DNA of 64,000 bases from Synanceia verrucosa (taxonomy: Eukaryota > Chordata > Actinopteri > Perciformes > Synanceiidae): assembly GCA_029721515.1 (NCBI GenBank), contig CM056553.1, positions 251,001 through 315,000 on the forward strand. Reading direction: 5' to 3'. Numbering within the stretch: the first letter of the stretch is position 1; every line of letters starts with the position of its first letter. A model generated the notes under the pieces. The model ran no database searches, was not told the DNA's origin, and worked only from the letters and a program-made list of their open reading frames with translations. Made by a program: the position numbers and the translations under genes. Positions 11,697 to 21,100 of the stretch are shown piece after piece.

Positions 11697-11872
11697 AAAC
11701 AGACAGGCAGACAAATAGATAGACAGGTAAATAAACAGACAGGTAGACAAATAGATAGACAGGTAAATAAACAGACAGGTAGATAAACAGACAGGTAGAC
11801 AAATAGATAGACAGGTAAATAAACAGACAGGTAGATAAACAGACAGGTAGATAAACAGACAGGTAGACAGAC
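11697..11872. repeat. Tandem repeat rich in ACAGACAGGTAGATAAAC
   Basis: Irregular units of 20-50 bases alternate CAGGTAGA and CAGGTAAATAAACAGA. They lie between cox18 and the selenoprotein gene. The minus-strand open frame over it is a repeat translation. Confidence 0.8.
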
Positions 11873-12737
11873 TCTTTGATGATGGCTGGACAGTACCGCT
11901 GTTTCTGGTTTATTCTTTCACCTTTTTCCGACAGCGGAGCGTCCCATGAATATGACGTCACAGCGTTTACAACCGCGCGTCGTGTTTTTGTGACGTCGTT
12001 GAAATTATATAATTTAACGTAAATAAAAACAATAATAATCTACACTGAAAAACATAAAACATCGCATTTCAGACAAAAAATACCAGGTTATTCCGGAAAT
12101 GTGTACGACCACACCTTCACGATAAAAGAATGAAACTCATCTTTTAAAAAACTTTATTAAACAAACATCCTTTGCTCATTAATATATAACAATGTGATAA
12201 GAATTAAAGAGAAAGAGAACAAAACGGACTGCCGTAAGCGATAAATTATACAGTTTCTGGAAATTTTACATTGTTTTTTACACATTGTTGAAGCAGAGAA
12301 ATTTCAATTGATTTCAGTGACGATGAGGAGCGCTCTCTTGCTAAAAATTCATCTCACAATCACAAAACAGATACTGCCTGGTTTCTCTCTTCCGCATTCA
12401 ATTTAAATTCAATTCAATGTATTTCTGATTTATTATATACAGTATATACACGTATATATTAATCTGTAAACCAACACGAACTGCCAGCTGCAGCTGTCAG
12501 ATAAAATTAAATGGTTTAAGAAGAACCTTCATTGCTGCTCACAGACTTAAAAGGACATCCATGAAATGTGACATCTGTGTTTAACTCTAACAGAGTTAAA
12601 GAGGGAGCAGAGGACAATTAAAGCCATGTTTAAACTCAGTTAGGAGTAAATGATTTATTTCCAGACCGCTTTCTGTGCTTTATTGTGAAGGGTGTTACCG
12701 GAAGCACCCCCTTCCCCTCCTCTGTCAGACAGCAAAC
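11873..12737. other. Intergenic region and probable promoter/5'UTR of the selenoprotein T gene
   Basis: AT-rich, without coding signal, lying between divergently transcribed cox18 and selenot2. Sequence just before the ATG (12700-12737) becomes GC- and C-rich, as expected for a 5'UTR. No TATA box stands out. Confidence 0.4.
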
Positions 12738-15700
12738 ATGGCGGAGTACAGCCAGGCGGGCCTCCTGGCGGCTCTGCTCCTCTTCACGGCTCTCACGGTT
12801 CGAGACGTTTATCTCGGCAGATCGAGCCCGCAGCGCGGACAGCAGTCATCCGGCAGCCCCGGCCTCTCTCCGGATATGCGAGCGGGTACGGAAAAGCCCT
12901 CCCTGTACACCGGGCCCCTGCTCAAGTTCCAGTACTGGTGAGTAAAGTAGCTCGGAGGCTAACTGCTAACGGCTACGCGCTCAGTTAGCATGAAATGGTC
13001 GAATATCTAATTGACTCCCCTGTTTTTGGGATGTACATCAATTAATCTGCGATATATGAGACACCACTGGTTGTGTTTGAAGTTAGAAATGAATTATAGA
13101 CGGTGCCAGTGTCTCCTCAGATGAAGGAAACATGAACTATCAGACTAACAGCGCTGCTCCTCTTCAGGATGTAATGACAGCAGAGACCTGTCAGTCACAC
13201 TGTAGCCACGCCCCAGAGCTTTGTGTGGTTTTTCCACCATATATTAGCCCATAATTCAGTAAACATCTTGTTGTATTCTAACATTCTTAGAACTAACCAT
13301 TCAGGACATAAACTCACATTAACAGTGTTTACAGAGGTAATACATTCCCATAAACTTCAATACGAACTACCGGGGCTTCACTGAGCAGACCCCAGTGTTG
13401 CCCACTGAAGAAGAAGAAAACTTACTTTATCCCTCAATATGGAAATTGCAGTTTTCACTCTGTTAGTTCCCACCAACAGAGAGTACATAATGCATTTAGG
13501 GATATACCTGAGAGTATACAGTGTACTCAAAATCAACAAGTGAAAGCTACATCTGCTATGAATTAAGTGCTGTAAAAGAAGGTGCTGAAATCAAAACCAT
13601 GAATACCGTACATAACCATTGTAATGTGCTACTGCAGCTCAGCGTCATAGAAGTCAGGAACATCACACAGCTCCTGATTTCTGCTCAAAAAACTGAAATT
13701 TTATGGCAAGATTGTAACTTTGGCTTTGGCATAGTCATGTTAAGGAGGAACATTACATTTTACGTTACACGTTACAATACACTTTTTATGTATATACCTG
13801 AGTACAGATATAATAGAAAGCCTTAATGCTCCTTTGCTAGCCACATACCTGACAGGTGTGCTCTTGCTGTACATTTCCAGTATTTCCTGAGGGTACAGTA
13901 AGGTATTCCAGGAGTACTCCAGAGCCATCAGCCAGCTGTACCCGGACATCCGTATCGAGGGAGAAAACTACCCCCCCACCCCCTTCAACAGGTGAGCTCT
14001 GACATCATCATTGGTAACGTGTTATCTCACCTCAGGTGTGTCGCTAACCTGTTGTCTCTCCTCAGGTGTGTTGGTAACCTGCTGTCTCTCCACAGGTGTG
14101 TTGGTAACCTGTTGTCTCTCCTCAGGTGTGTTGGTAACCTGTTGTCTCTCCTCAGGTGTGTTGGTAACCTGCTGTCTCTCCTCAGGTGTGTTGGTAACCT
14201 GTTGTCTCTCCTCAGGTGTGTTGGTAACCTGTTGTCTCTCCTCAGGTGTGTTGGTAACCTGTTGTCTCTCCTCAGGTGTGTTGGTAACCTGTTGTCTCTC
14301 CTCAGGTGTGTTGGTAACCTGTTGTCTCTCCTCAGGTGTGTTGGTAACCTGTTGTCTCTCCTCAGGTGTGTTGGTAACCTGTTGTCTCTCCTCAGGTGTG
14401 TTGGTAACCTGTTGTCTCTCCTCAGGTGTGTTGGTAACCTGTTGTCTCTCCTCAGGTGTGTTGGTAACCTGTTGTCTCTCCTCAGGTGTGTTGGTAACCT
14501 GTTGTCTCTCCTCAGGTGTGTTGGTAACCTGTTGTCTCTCCACAGGTGTGTTGGTAACCTGTTGTCTCTCCTCAGGTGTGTTGGTAACCTGCTGTCTCTC
14601 CTCAGGTGTGTTGGTAACCTGTTGTCTCTCCTCAGGTGTGTCGGTAACCTGTTGTCTCTCCTCAGGTGTGTCGGTAACCTGTTGTCTCTCCTCAGGTGTG
14701 TTGGTAACCTGTTGTCTCTCCTCAGGTGTGTTGGTAACCTGTTGTCTCTCCTCAGGTGTGTCGGTAACCTGCTGTCTCTCCTCAGGTGTGTCGGTAACCT
14801 GCTGTCTCTCCACAGGTGTGTCGGTAACCTGTTGTCTCTCCACAGGTGTGTTGGTAACCTGTTGTCTCTCCACAGGTGTGTCGGTAACCTGTTGTCTCTC
14901 CTCAGGTGTGTTGGTAACCTGTTGTCTCTCCTCAGGTGTGTTGGTAACCTGTTGTCTCTCCTCAGGTGTGTTGGTAACCTGTTGTCTCTCCTCAGGTGTG
15001 TTGGTAACCTGTTGTCTCTCCACAGGTGTGTTGGTAACCTGTTGTCTCTCCTCAGGTGTGTTGGTAACCTGTTGTCTCTCCTCAGGTGTGTTGGTAACCT
15101 GTTGTCTCTCCTCAGGTGTGTTGGTAACCTGTTGTCTCTCCTCAGGTGTGTCGGTAACCTGTTGTCTCTCCTCAGGTGTGTCGGTAACCTGTTGTCTCTC
15201 CTCAGGTGTGTCGGTAACCTGTTGTCTCTCCTCAGGTGTGTCGGTAACCTGTTGTCTCTCCTCAGGTGTGTCGGTAACCTGTTGTCTCTCCTCAGGTGTG
15301 TCGGTAACCTGTTGTCTCTCCTCAGGTGTGTCGCTAACCTGTTGTCTCTCCTCAGGTGTGTCGGTAACCTGTTGTCTCTCCTCAGGTGTGTCGGTAACCT
15401 GTTGTCTCTCCTCAGGTGTGTCGCTAACCTGTTGTCTCTCCTCAGGTGTGTTGGTAACCTGATCTCCTACCTGAAGCTCCTCTCCATCCTGCTGATCGTC
15501 AGTGGTCAGAATCCCTTTATTCTTGTTGGCCTCGACACTCCCAGAGCCTGGTCCTGGAGTCAAGACAACAAGGTACCTGTTACCATGGCAACATATGCTG
15601 CAAGTAGTCGCCAATGTAACACAAAACTGTTTTTGCTTTTTGTTAGATCTTTTCCTGTCTGATGGCCTTCTTCCTCTGTAACATGATGGAGACTCACTTC

Positions 15701-16154
15701 CTGTCGACAGGAGCCTTTGAAGTCACTTTAAATGGTAAGTTCTGATTGGATGAGGTGAGGGGGCGTGTCCCCTCTCACTGACTGATGCGTCCAGTGTTAC
15801 AGCGTTTCCTGTCCCCTCTCACCGACTGATGCGTCCAGTGTTACAGTGTTTCCTGTCCCCTCTCACCGACTGATGCGTCCAGTGTTACAGTGTTTCCTGT
15901 CCCCTCTCACTGATGCGTCCAGTGTTACAGTGTTTCCTGTCCCCTCTCACTGATGCGTCCAGTGTTACAGTGTTTCCTGTCCCCTCTCACTGATACGTCC
16001 AGTGTTACAGTGTTTCCTGTCTCCTCTGTCAGATGTTCCTGTGTGGTCAAAACTTCAGTCGGGTTACGTTCCAAACATCCAGGAGATCTTCCAGATACTC
16101 GACAGCCACCTGAAGATGAACCAGGTCGATCCCCTGGGCTTCTCTTCCACTTAG
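12738..16154 (+). CDS. selenot2: Selenoprotein T (selenot2-like), five coding exons
   Basis: Thioredoxin-like ER-membrane oxidoreductase. Exons 12738-12937, 13881-13991, 15446-15572, 15647-15734 and 16033-16154 join in phase to 215 residues, with UGA (13888-13890) read as selenocysteine in C-I-S-U (residues 67-70). Family blocks: YTGPLLKFQYC, YPDIRIEGENYPPTPFNR, STGAFEVTLNDVPVWSK. Residues 1-27 are an N-terminal hydrophobic signal, and exon 3 opens a membrane segment (LISYLKLLSILLIVSG). The choice of the T2 paralogue rests on remembered fish T2 proteins. Intron 2 is almost entirely a 30-bp array that repeats the exon 3 acceptor. I used the last acceptor because it gives the canonical protein, but 47 others upstream are equally in frame. 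Retaining intron 2 gives a stop at once (13993-13995). A SECIS candidate follows. Confidence 0.95.
13888..13890 (+). other. selenot2: Selenocysteine UGA codon
   Basis: In-frame TGA within the exon 2 reading frame, flanked by C-I-S upstream and G-Y-S-K-V-F downstream, exactly where selenoprotein T carries its redox Sec. Translation continues for 145 conserved residues after it. Confidence 0.95.
14006..15445 (+). repeat. 30-bp minisatellite made of exon 3 acceptor + exon 3 start
   Basis: Units are in perfect 30-base register. Each comprises GTGTGTTGGTAACCTG, identical to the first 16 bases of exon 3, plus a 14-base pyrimidine tract ending in CAG. AG|GTGTG junctions fall at 14036 and every 30 bases to the real exon 3 start at 15446, that is 48 sites; a diverged extra unit lies at 14006-14035. 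Variants are few: TTGG/TCGG/TCGC, CTGTTG/CTGCTG, CTCAG/CACAG. All three long open frames over it are repeat translations. The plus frame starting at 13992 is continuous with exon 3 and reads CVGNLLSLLR per unit. Confidence 0.97.
15766..16032 (+). repeat. Intron 4 repeat of the exon 5 acceptor region
   Basis: About six units of 36-41 bases containing GCGTCCAGTGTTACAG and TTTCCTGTCCCCTCTCAC. The last unit ends in TCTCCTCTGTCAG, the real acceptor of exon 5 at 16033. The other units end in CTCAC rather than CAG, so only the last is a full acceptor. Confidence 0.9.
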
Positions 16155-16181
16155 AGCTGCATATACAGGAAAGAGTTACAG

Positions 16182-16419
16182 GTAAACACCAGAGGGGTGG
16201 ATAGTGGGCTACACTCAGCTTAAACATCACAAAGGTGACTTTTTTTCTTCTAACCATGGGTGAAAGTAGATTGCTGAACCTGATTAAAACTATTGTAGAT
16301 ATATAAATACTTACTTTGTAATTTTTGAAGAAATAACCAATTGCTAAAAAGTCTTATGTGATGACCTCACATTCAGTCACCTGTCTCTCTCTCTCTCTCA
16401 CCTGTGTGTCTCTCCTCAG
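16182..16419 (+). other. selenot2: Predicted 3'UTR intron of the selenoprotein T gene
   Basis: TTACAG|GTAAACACC at 16181/16182 is a good donor. TCTCTCCTCAG ending at 16419, preceded by a (CT)n tract, is a good acceptor. The splice would lie 27 bases after the stop codon, inside the usual 50-base limit, so it should not by itself trigger decay. Inferred from motifs only. Confidence 0.55.
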
Positions 16420-16464
16420 CTGTGATGCGTTCAGGTGTCCTGGCTCAGTGGGATGTTTAGCCAC

Positions 16465-16528
16465 TGGCGTTCATGAAGGTTTGGCCTTAAAGCACACTCT
16501 GCGGGGCCTTACCGGATGTCCTCTGCCA
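16465..16528 (+). promoter_or_regulatory. selenot2: Predicted SECIS element (type II)
   Basis: ATGA at 16473-16476; 12 bases later AAA at 16489-16491; then a GCA/TGC mini-helix around a CACTC loop; then GGAT at 16514-16517 as the NGAN partner of the quartet. Helix II pairs GGCCTT with GGGGCC and GGT with ACC around a T-T internal mismatch. TGGC (16465-16468) can pair with GCCA (16525-16528) below the core. Spacing fits eukaryotic SECIS rules, and it lies in the 3'UTR of a gene that needs one. Confidence 0.75.
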
Positions 16529-16792
16529 CGAAACAAGCGTTCCCTCTTTTCCAGGTCACAGCTCAGCACTACAGTACCCATAATGCATCTGTCGGCTGGC
16601 CTCAGACTGACAGCTCCACTGGACTTGACTGGTTTCTGTTGGTTTGCTTTGATTTTATTTATTTAGTTTGATGTTGTTGAGAAGCTGTTAGCTTCATGCT
16701 AATTAGCACCTTTCAACAACTGAAATCTGGTGTAACTGTGGGATATCTTTTAATTAACACCATTACTGTTGAGCCTATTAAATGTCTGAAAT

Positions 16793-16798
16793 AATAAA
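16793..16798 (+). terminator. selenot2: Poly(A) signal AATAAA of the selenoprotein T gene
   Basis: AATAAA about 640 bases after the stop codon and 265 after the SECIS candidate; the first good signal downstream. Confidence 0.6.
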
Positions 16799-16937
16799 AT
16801 TCATTTTAAGTTTCAGTTTCTGACTTTAAATTCAAAACATTAAACTTTTAATGTGAAAAAAGAAAATAATCTGATATTTTAGAACTAATCAAAACAAGTG
16901 ACAACTGATTCTAGGTGATCAGTGTATTCCTGATGGA

Positions 16938-17815
16938 CCTGCAGTGTCCAGTGTAGCAGCGTTTCCCGTCCCCTCTGTCAGACAGGTGCGTCCAGTGTAG
17001 CAGCGTTTCCCGTCCCCTCTGTCAGACAGGTGCGTCCAGTGTAGCAGCGTTTCCCGTCCCCTCTGTCAGACAGGTGCGTCCAGTGTAGCAGCGTTTCCCG
17101 TCCCCTCTGTCAGACAGGGGCGTCCAGTGTAGCAGCGTTTCCCGTCCCCTCTGTCAGACAGGGGCGTCCAGTGTAGCAGCGTTTCCCGTCCCCTCTGTCA
17201 GACAGGTGCGTCGAGTGTAACAGCGTTTCCGTCCCCTCTGTCAGACAGGTGCGTCCCAGTGTAGCAGCGTTTCCGTCCCCTCTGTCAGACAGGTGCGTCC
17301 AGTGTAGCAGCGTTTCCCGTCCCCTCTGTCAGACAGGTGCGTCCAGTGTAGCAGCATTTCCGTCCCTCTGTCAGACAGGGCGTCCAGTGTAACAGCGTTT
17401 CCGTCCCCTCTGTCAGACAGGTGCGTCCAGTGTAGCAGCGTTTCCCGTCCCCTCTGTCAGACAGGTGCGTCCAGTGTAGCAGCGTTTCCGTCCCCTCTGT
17501 CAGACAGGTGCGTCCAGTGTAGCAGCGTTTCCCGTCCCCTCTGTCAGACAGGTGCGTCCAGTGTAGCAGCGTTTCCCGTCCCCTCTGTCAGACAGGTGCG
17601 TCCAGTGTAGCAGCGTTTCCCGTCCCCTCTGTCAGACAGGTGCGTCCAGTGTAGCAGCGTTTCCCGTCCCCTCTGTCAGACAGGGGCGTCCAGTGTAGCA
17701 GCGTTTCCCGTCCCCTCTGTCAGACAGAGGCGTCCAGTGTAGCAGCGTTTCCCGTCCCCTCTGTCAGACAGGTGCGTCCAGTGTAGCAGCATTTCCTGTC
17801 CCCTGTCAGCCAGAT
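16938..17815. repeat. 44-bp minisatellite related to the selenot2 exon 5 acceptor
   Basis: About 20 units share GCGTCCAGTGTAGCAGCG and TCCCCTCTGTCAGACAGG. The first part matches the intron 4 repeat (GCGTCCAGTGTTACAGTG) and the TCTGTCAG matches the end of the real exon 5 acceptor. Variants are single-base and single-indel. It lies between the convergent 3' ends of the selenoprotein gene and the zinc-finger gene. Confidence 0.93.
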
Positions 17816-18080
17816 TGTCTCCTGTGTTGGTTCTGTGTCCCCAGTGTCAGAAATTTGATTTCAGATCAGTAATAAAAAGATTTAAATGGACTGAGACATA
17901 TTTGTGTTAAAAGACAACAGCACTCTGATGATTTAAAGTTTGTAGTAGTTTCATACTGATAACATCAATCAGATTAGTCTCCAACATACTGTGATGGCAG
18001 TTGTAATGTACTATTTCAAACATAAACATTTCTCTTATGATTTTATGATACATGAATAACAGAACAAGTCTGGTGAGGTT

Positions 18081-18086
18081 TTTATT
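18081..18086 (-). terminator. Poly(A) signal of the zinc-finger gene
   Basis: TTTATT on the plus strand (AATAAA in gene sense) 57 bases beyond the stop codon at 18143-18145. Confidence 0.55.
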
Positions 18087-18142
18087 GATAATAAAGTAGA
18101 AATAATTGTGCATGAGTGTTATTTATGTTAGTCCTCTGAGCT

Positions 18143-21100
18143 TCACACTGCAATGGACTGACTGAATTGATGAATCTGAAGTAAAGAGACAAAGCGAGAC
18201 AAACAGGGACCGCAGAACACCTGGAACAGAAAATAATATTAAAATGAGTAATAAAACTGGGAACACATGTCCTCTACATGAGCAGAGAGTTATTGAGGAA
18301 CACACTCAGGAATATTATTAGTTATCCTGTTAATCGGTGTGGTTTTACACTCATGGTTTAATATATTGGTAGAGTATCAGTGTGATGTTTACTTGCATAT
18401 GAAATGTGGTATAATTCCTTCAAACCATAATGTTAGAGCTTTGGACGGTAACATTATGTTTTTTTTGGATGCTTTCATGCGTGGACCTGATTTGAAAATA
18501 GATAGTGTATTGGCACTATTCATAGATTAGAATCAATCAATAAAGTCAATATCACACTAATTTGGTTAATAGTTTCATGGTGTTTCCTGTCATTTCTGAC
18601 TAGAACAGCTAACAATGATAGCCTCAGGTCACAGGTAAACTCCTACCTGCTCACACTTTCTGCAGACATGTTTCAGGATTTGGACGCTGAGTTTGTCTGA
18701 ACAGAAGCTGCAGGATTCAGCAGGACGAACTGCAGACACACCAGGGTACAGGTTACATGATTCACCTTCACCTGCTGCTCACCTGCTTCTCCCCTTCACC
18801 TGTTGCTCACCTTCACCTGCTTCTGACCTTCATCTGCTGCACCTGTTAATTTTATACATACCCTATATTGCCAAAAGTATTCGCTCACCTGCCTTGACTC
18901 TCATATGAACTTAAGTGACATCCCATTCCTAATCCATAGGGTTCAATATGACGTTGGTCCACCCTTTGCAGCTATAACAGCTTCAACTCTTCTGGGAAGG
19001 CTGTCCACAAGGTTTAGGAGTGTGTTTATGGGAATTTTTGACCATTCTTCCAGAAGTGTATTTGTGAGGTCACACACTGATGTTGGATGAGAAGGCCTGG
19101 CTCTCAGTCTCTGCTCTAATTCATCCCAAAGGTGTTCTATCAGGTTGAGGTCAGGACTCTGTGCAGGCCAGTCAAGTTCATCCACACCAGACTCTGTCAT
19201 CCATGTCTTTATGGACCTTGCTTTGTGCACTGGTGCACAGTCATGTTGGAAGAGGAAGGGGTCAGCTCCAAACTGTTCCCACAAAGTTGGGAGCATGGAA
19301 TACTCCAAAATGTCTTGGTATGCTGAAGCATTCAGAGTTCCTTTCACTGGAACTAAGGGGCCAAGCCCAGCTCCTGAAAAACAACCCCACACCATAATCC
19401 CCCCTCCACCAAACTTTACACTTGGTACAATGCAGTCCGACAAGTATCGTTCTCCTGGCAACCGCCAAACCCAGACTCATCCATCAGATTGCCAGATGGA
19501 GAAGTGTGATTCGTCACTCCAGAGAACTCGTCTCCACTGCTCTAGAGTCCAGTGATGGCGTGTTTTACACCACTGCATCCGACGCTTTGCATTGCACTTG
19601 GTGGTGTATGGTTCTTGGATGCAGCTGCTCGGCCATGGAAACCCATTCCATGAAGCTCTCTGTGCACTGTTCTTGAGCTAATCTGAAGGCCACATGAAGT
19701 TTGGAGGTCTGTAGTGATTGACTCTGCAGAAAGTTGGTGACCTCTTCACATTATGTGCCTCAGCATCCACTGACCCTGCTCCATCAGTTTACGTGGTCTA
19801 TCACTTCATGGCTGAGTTGCTGTCGTTCCCAAACACTTCCACGTTCTTATAATCCAGCTGACAGTTGACTGTGGAATATTTAGGAGTGAGGAAATTTCAC
19901 GACTGGATTAGTTGCACAGGTGGCATCCTATCACAGTTCCACACTGGAATTCACTGAGCTCCTGAGAGCGACCCATTCTTTCACAAATGTTTGTAAAAGC
20001 AGTCTGCATGCCTAGCTGCTTGATTTTATACACCTGTGGCCATGGAAGTGATTGGAACACCTGATTCTGATTATTTGATGGGTGAGTGAATACTTTTGGC
20101 AATATAATGTGTGTGCCTTTGTACATCTCTTGATTTAAGATTATAGTGTAAACTTGAACAAACAACATTAGAAATTAGCTCTTAAAACATAAGTTATCTA
20201 ACACGTCTAAATCTAAGTTGCTGTGAAAGTCTCACCTGTTTTCTTGCTGCAGGTGGTGGAATCAAACACCTTCGTCAGGATGAAGCTCAGATCAGCAGAG
20301 CAGACAGTCTGGAGCTCACCTGGACAGATGGAGACAGGTGAGGACAGGTAACGTCCTGTGAGGTTAGCATCATGGCATCCACGCTAGCTCACCTGAGATC
20401 ACTTCAAAGAGCCGCTGCAGGTGATCCTCAGTGTTGCCATGGAAACAGAACTGGATGGCATTGTGGTTAGACTTTACTTCCTGTTTCTGTTTCCTGATTG
20501 ATTCATTCTGAGGAGAAATTTAGAAAATGAAATCACCTGTGCTGCTGAAAATGTGTTAGAAACACTGGAACAAGAAGTAAGAGTTTCAGTGTTGTCAACA
20601 AATAGAGTCTGAGGGTTTAAACTGAAAGATGACGAAGTGGCTCTGGTGGCTAACAGTGCTATAAACAGAACGTAGTGGCTGCTGATTGGCTGGCTCCAGT
20701 CATATGGGAGGCTCACTTCAAAGGTCTGAAACTCAGAACAAACATCAAGAGATGACGTCTCACCTGAGTGTCACCTGAGGGTCTCCACGAGCTCAGACTG
20801 GGGTAGAGACGAGAACTTTCCCCCAGCAGAGAGGCTCCATCTCTGGGTAACCTCTGGACGTCTGTCCTCTGAGTCAAACCCTCGCTGAGTGTTTGGTCTT
20901 CAGAGTTGAATAAATGTCTTTGGATGTCTCCAGATGACAAGCGCTGAGCTTCGTACGGTGGAGCACTGGGACACCTGACAGGATGAAGGTGAATGTAACA
21001 AGATCATTGATCAACAGGTTCATGAAGAGAATTTTGAACAAAGGTTTCTGTTCATATTTTTCTTTTGACAAAAAACTATTTTCATACCTGAAACAAATGC

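Noticed and set aside
13888..13890. TGA in selenot2 exon 2 as a pseudogene stop
   Set aside because: It lies exactly at the CxxU selenocysteine position, with conserved sequence continuing and a SECIS candidate downstream.
14036..15445. CRISPR-like regular repeat array
   Set aside because: Units are contiguous with no unique spacers, and the surroundings are a fish gene.
14022..15614. Minus-strand 530-codon frame of (TNTPEERQQV)n with an ATG start
   Set aside because: Antisense of the selenot2 array. It stays open only because the unit is 30 bases; its ends are antisense to selenot2 exon 3 and intron 3, and no independent gene context exists.
19145..19555. Plus-strand frames across the Tc1 element
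   Set aside because: Shadows of the transposase on the minus strand, which carries the catalytic motifs.
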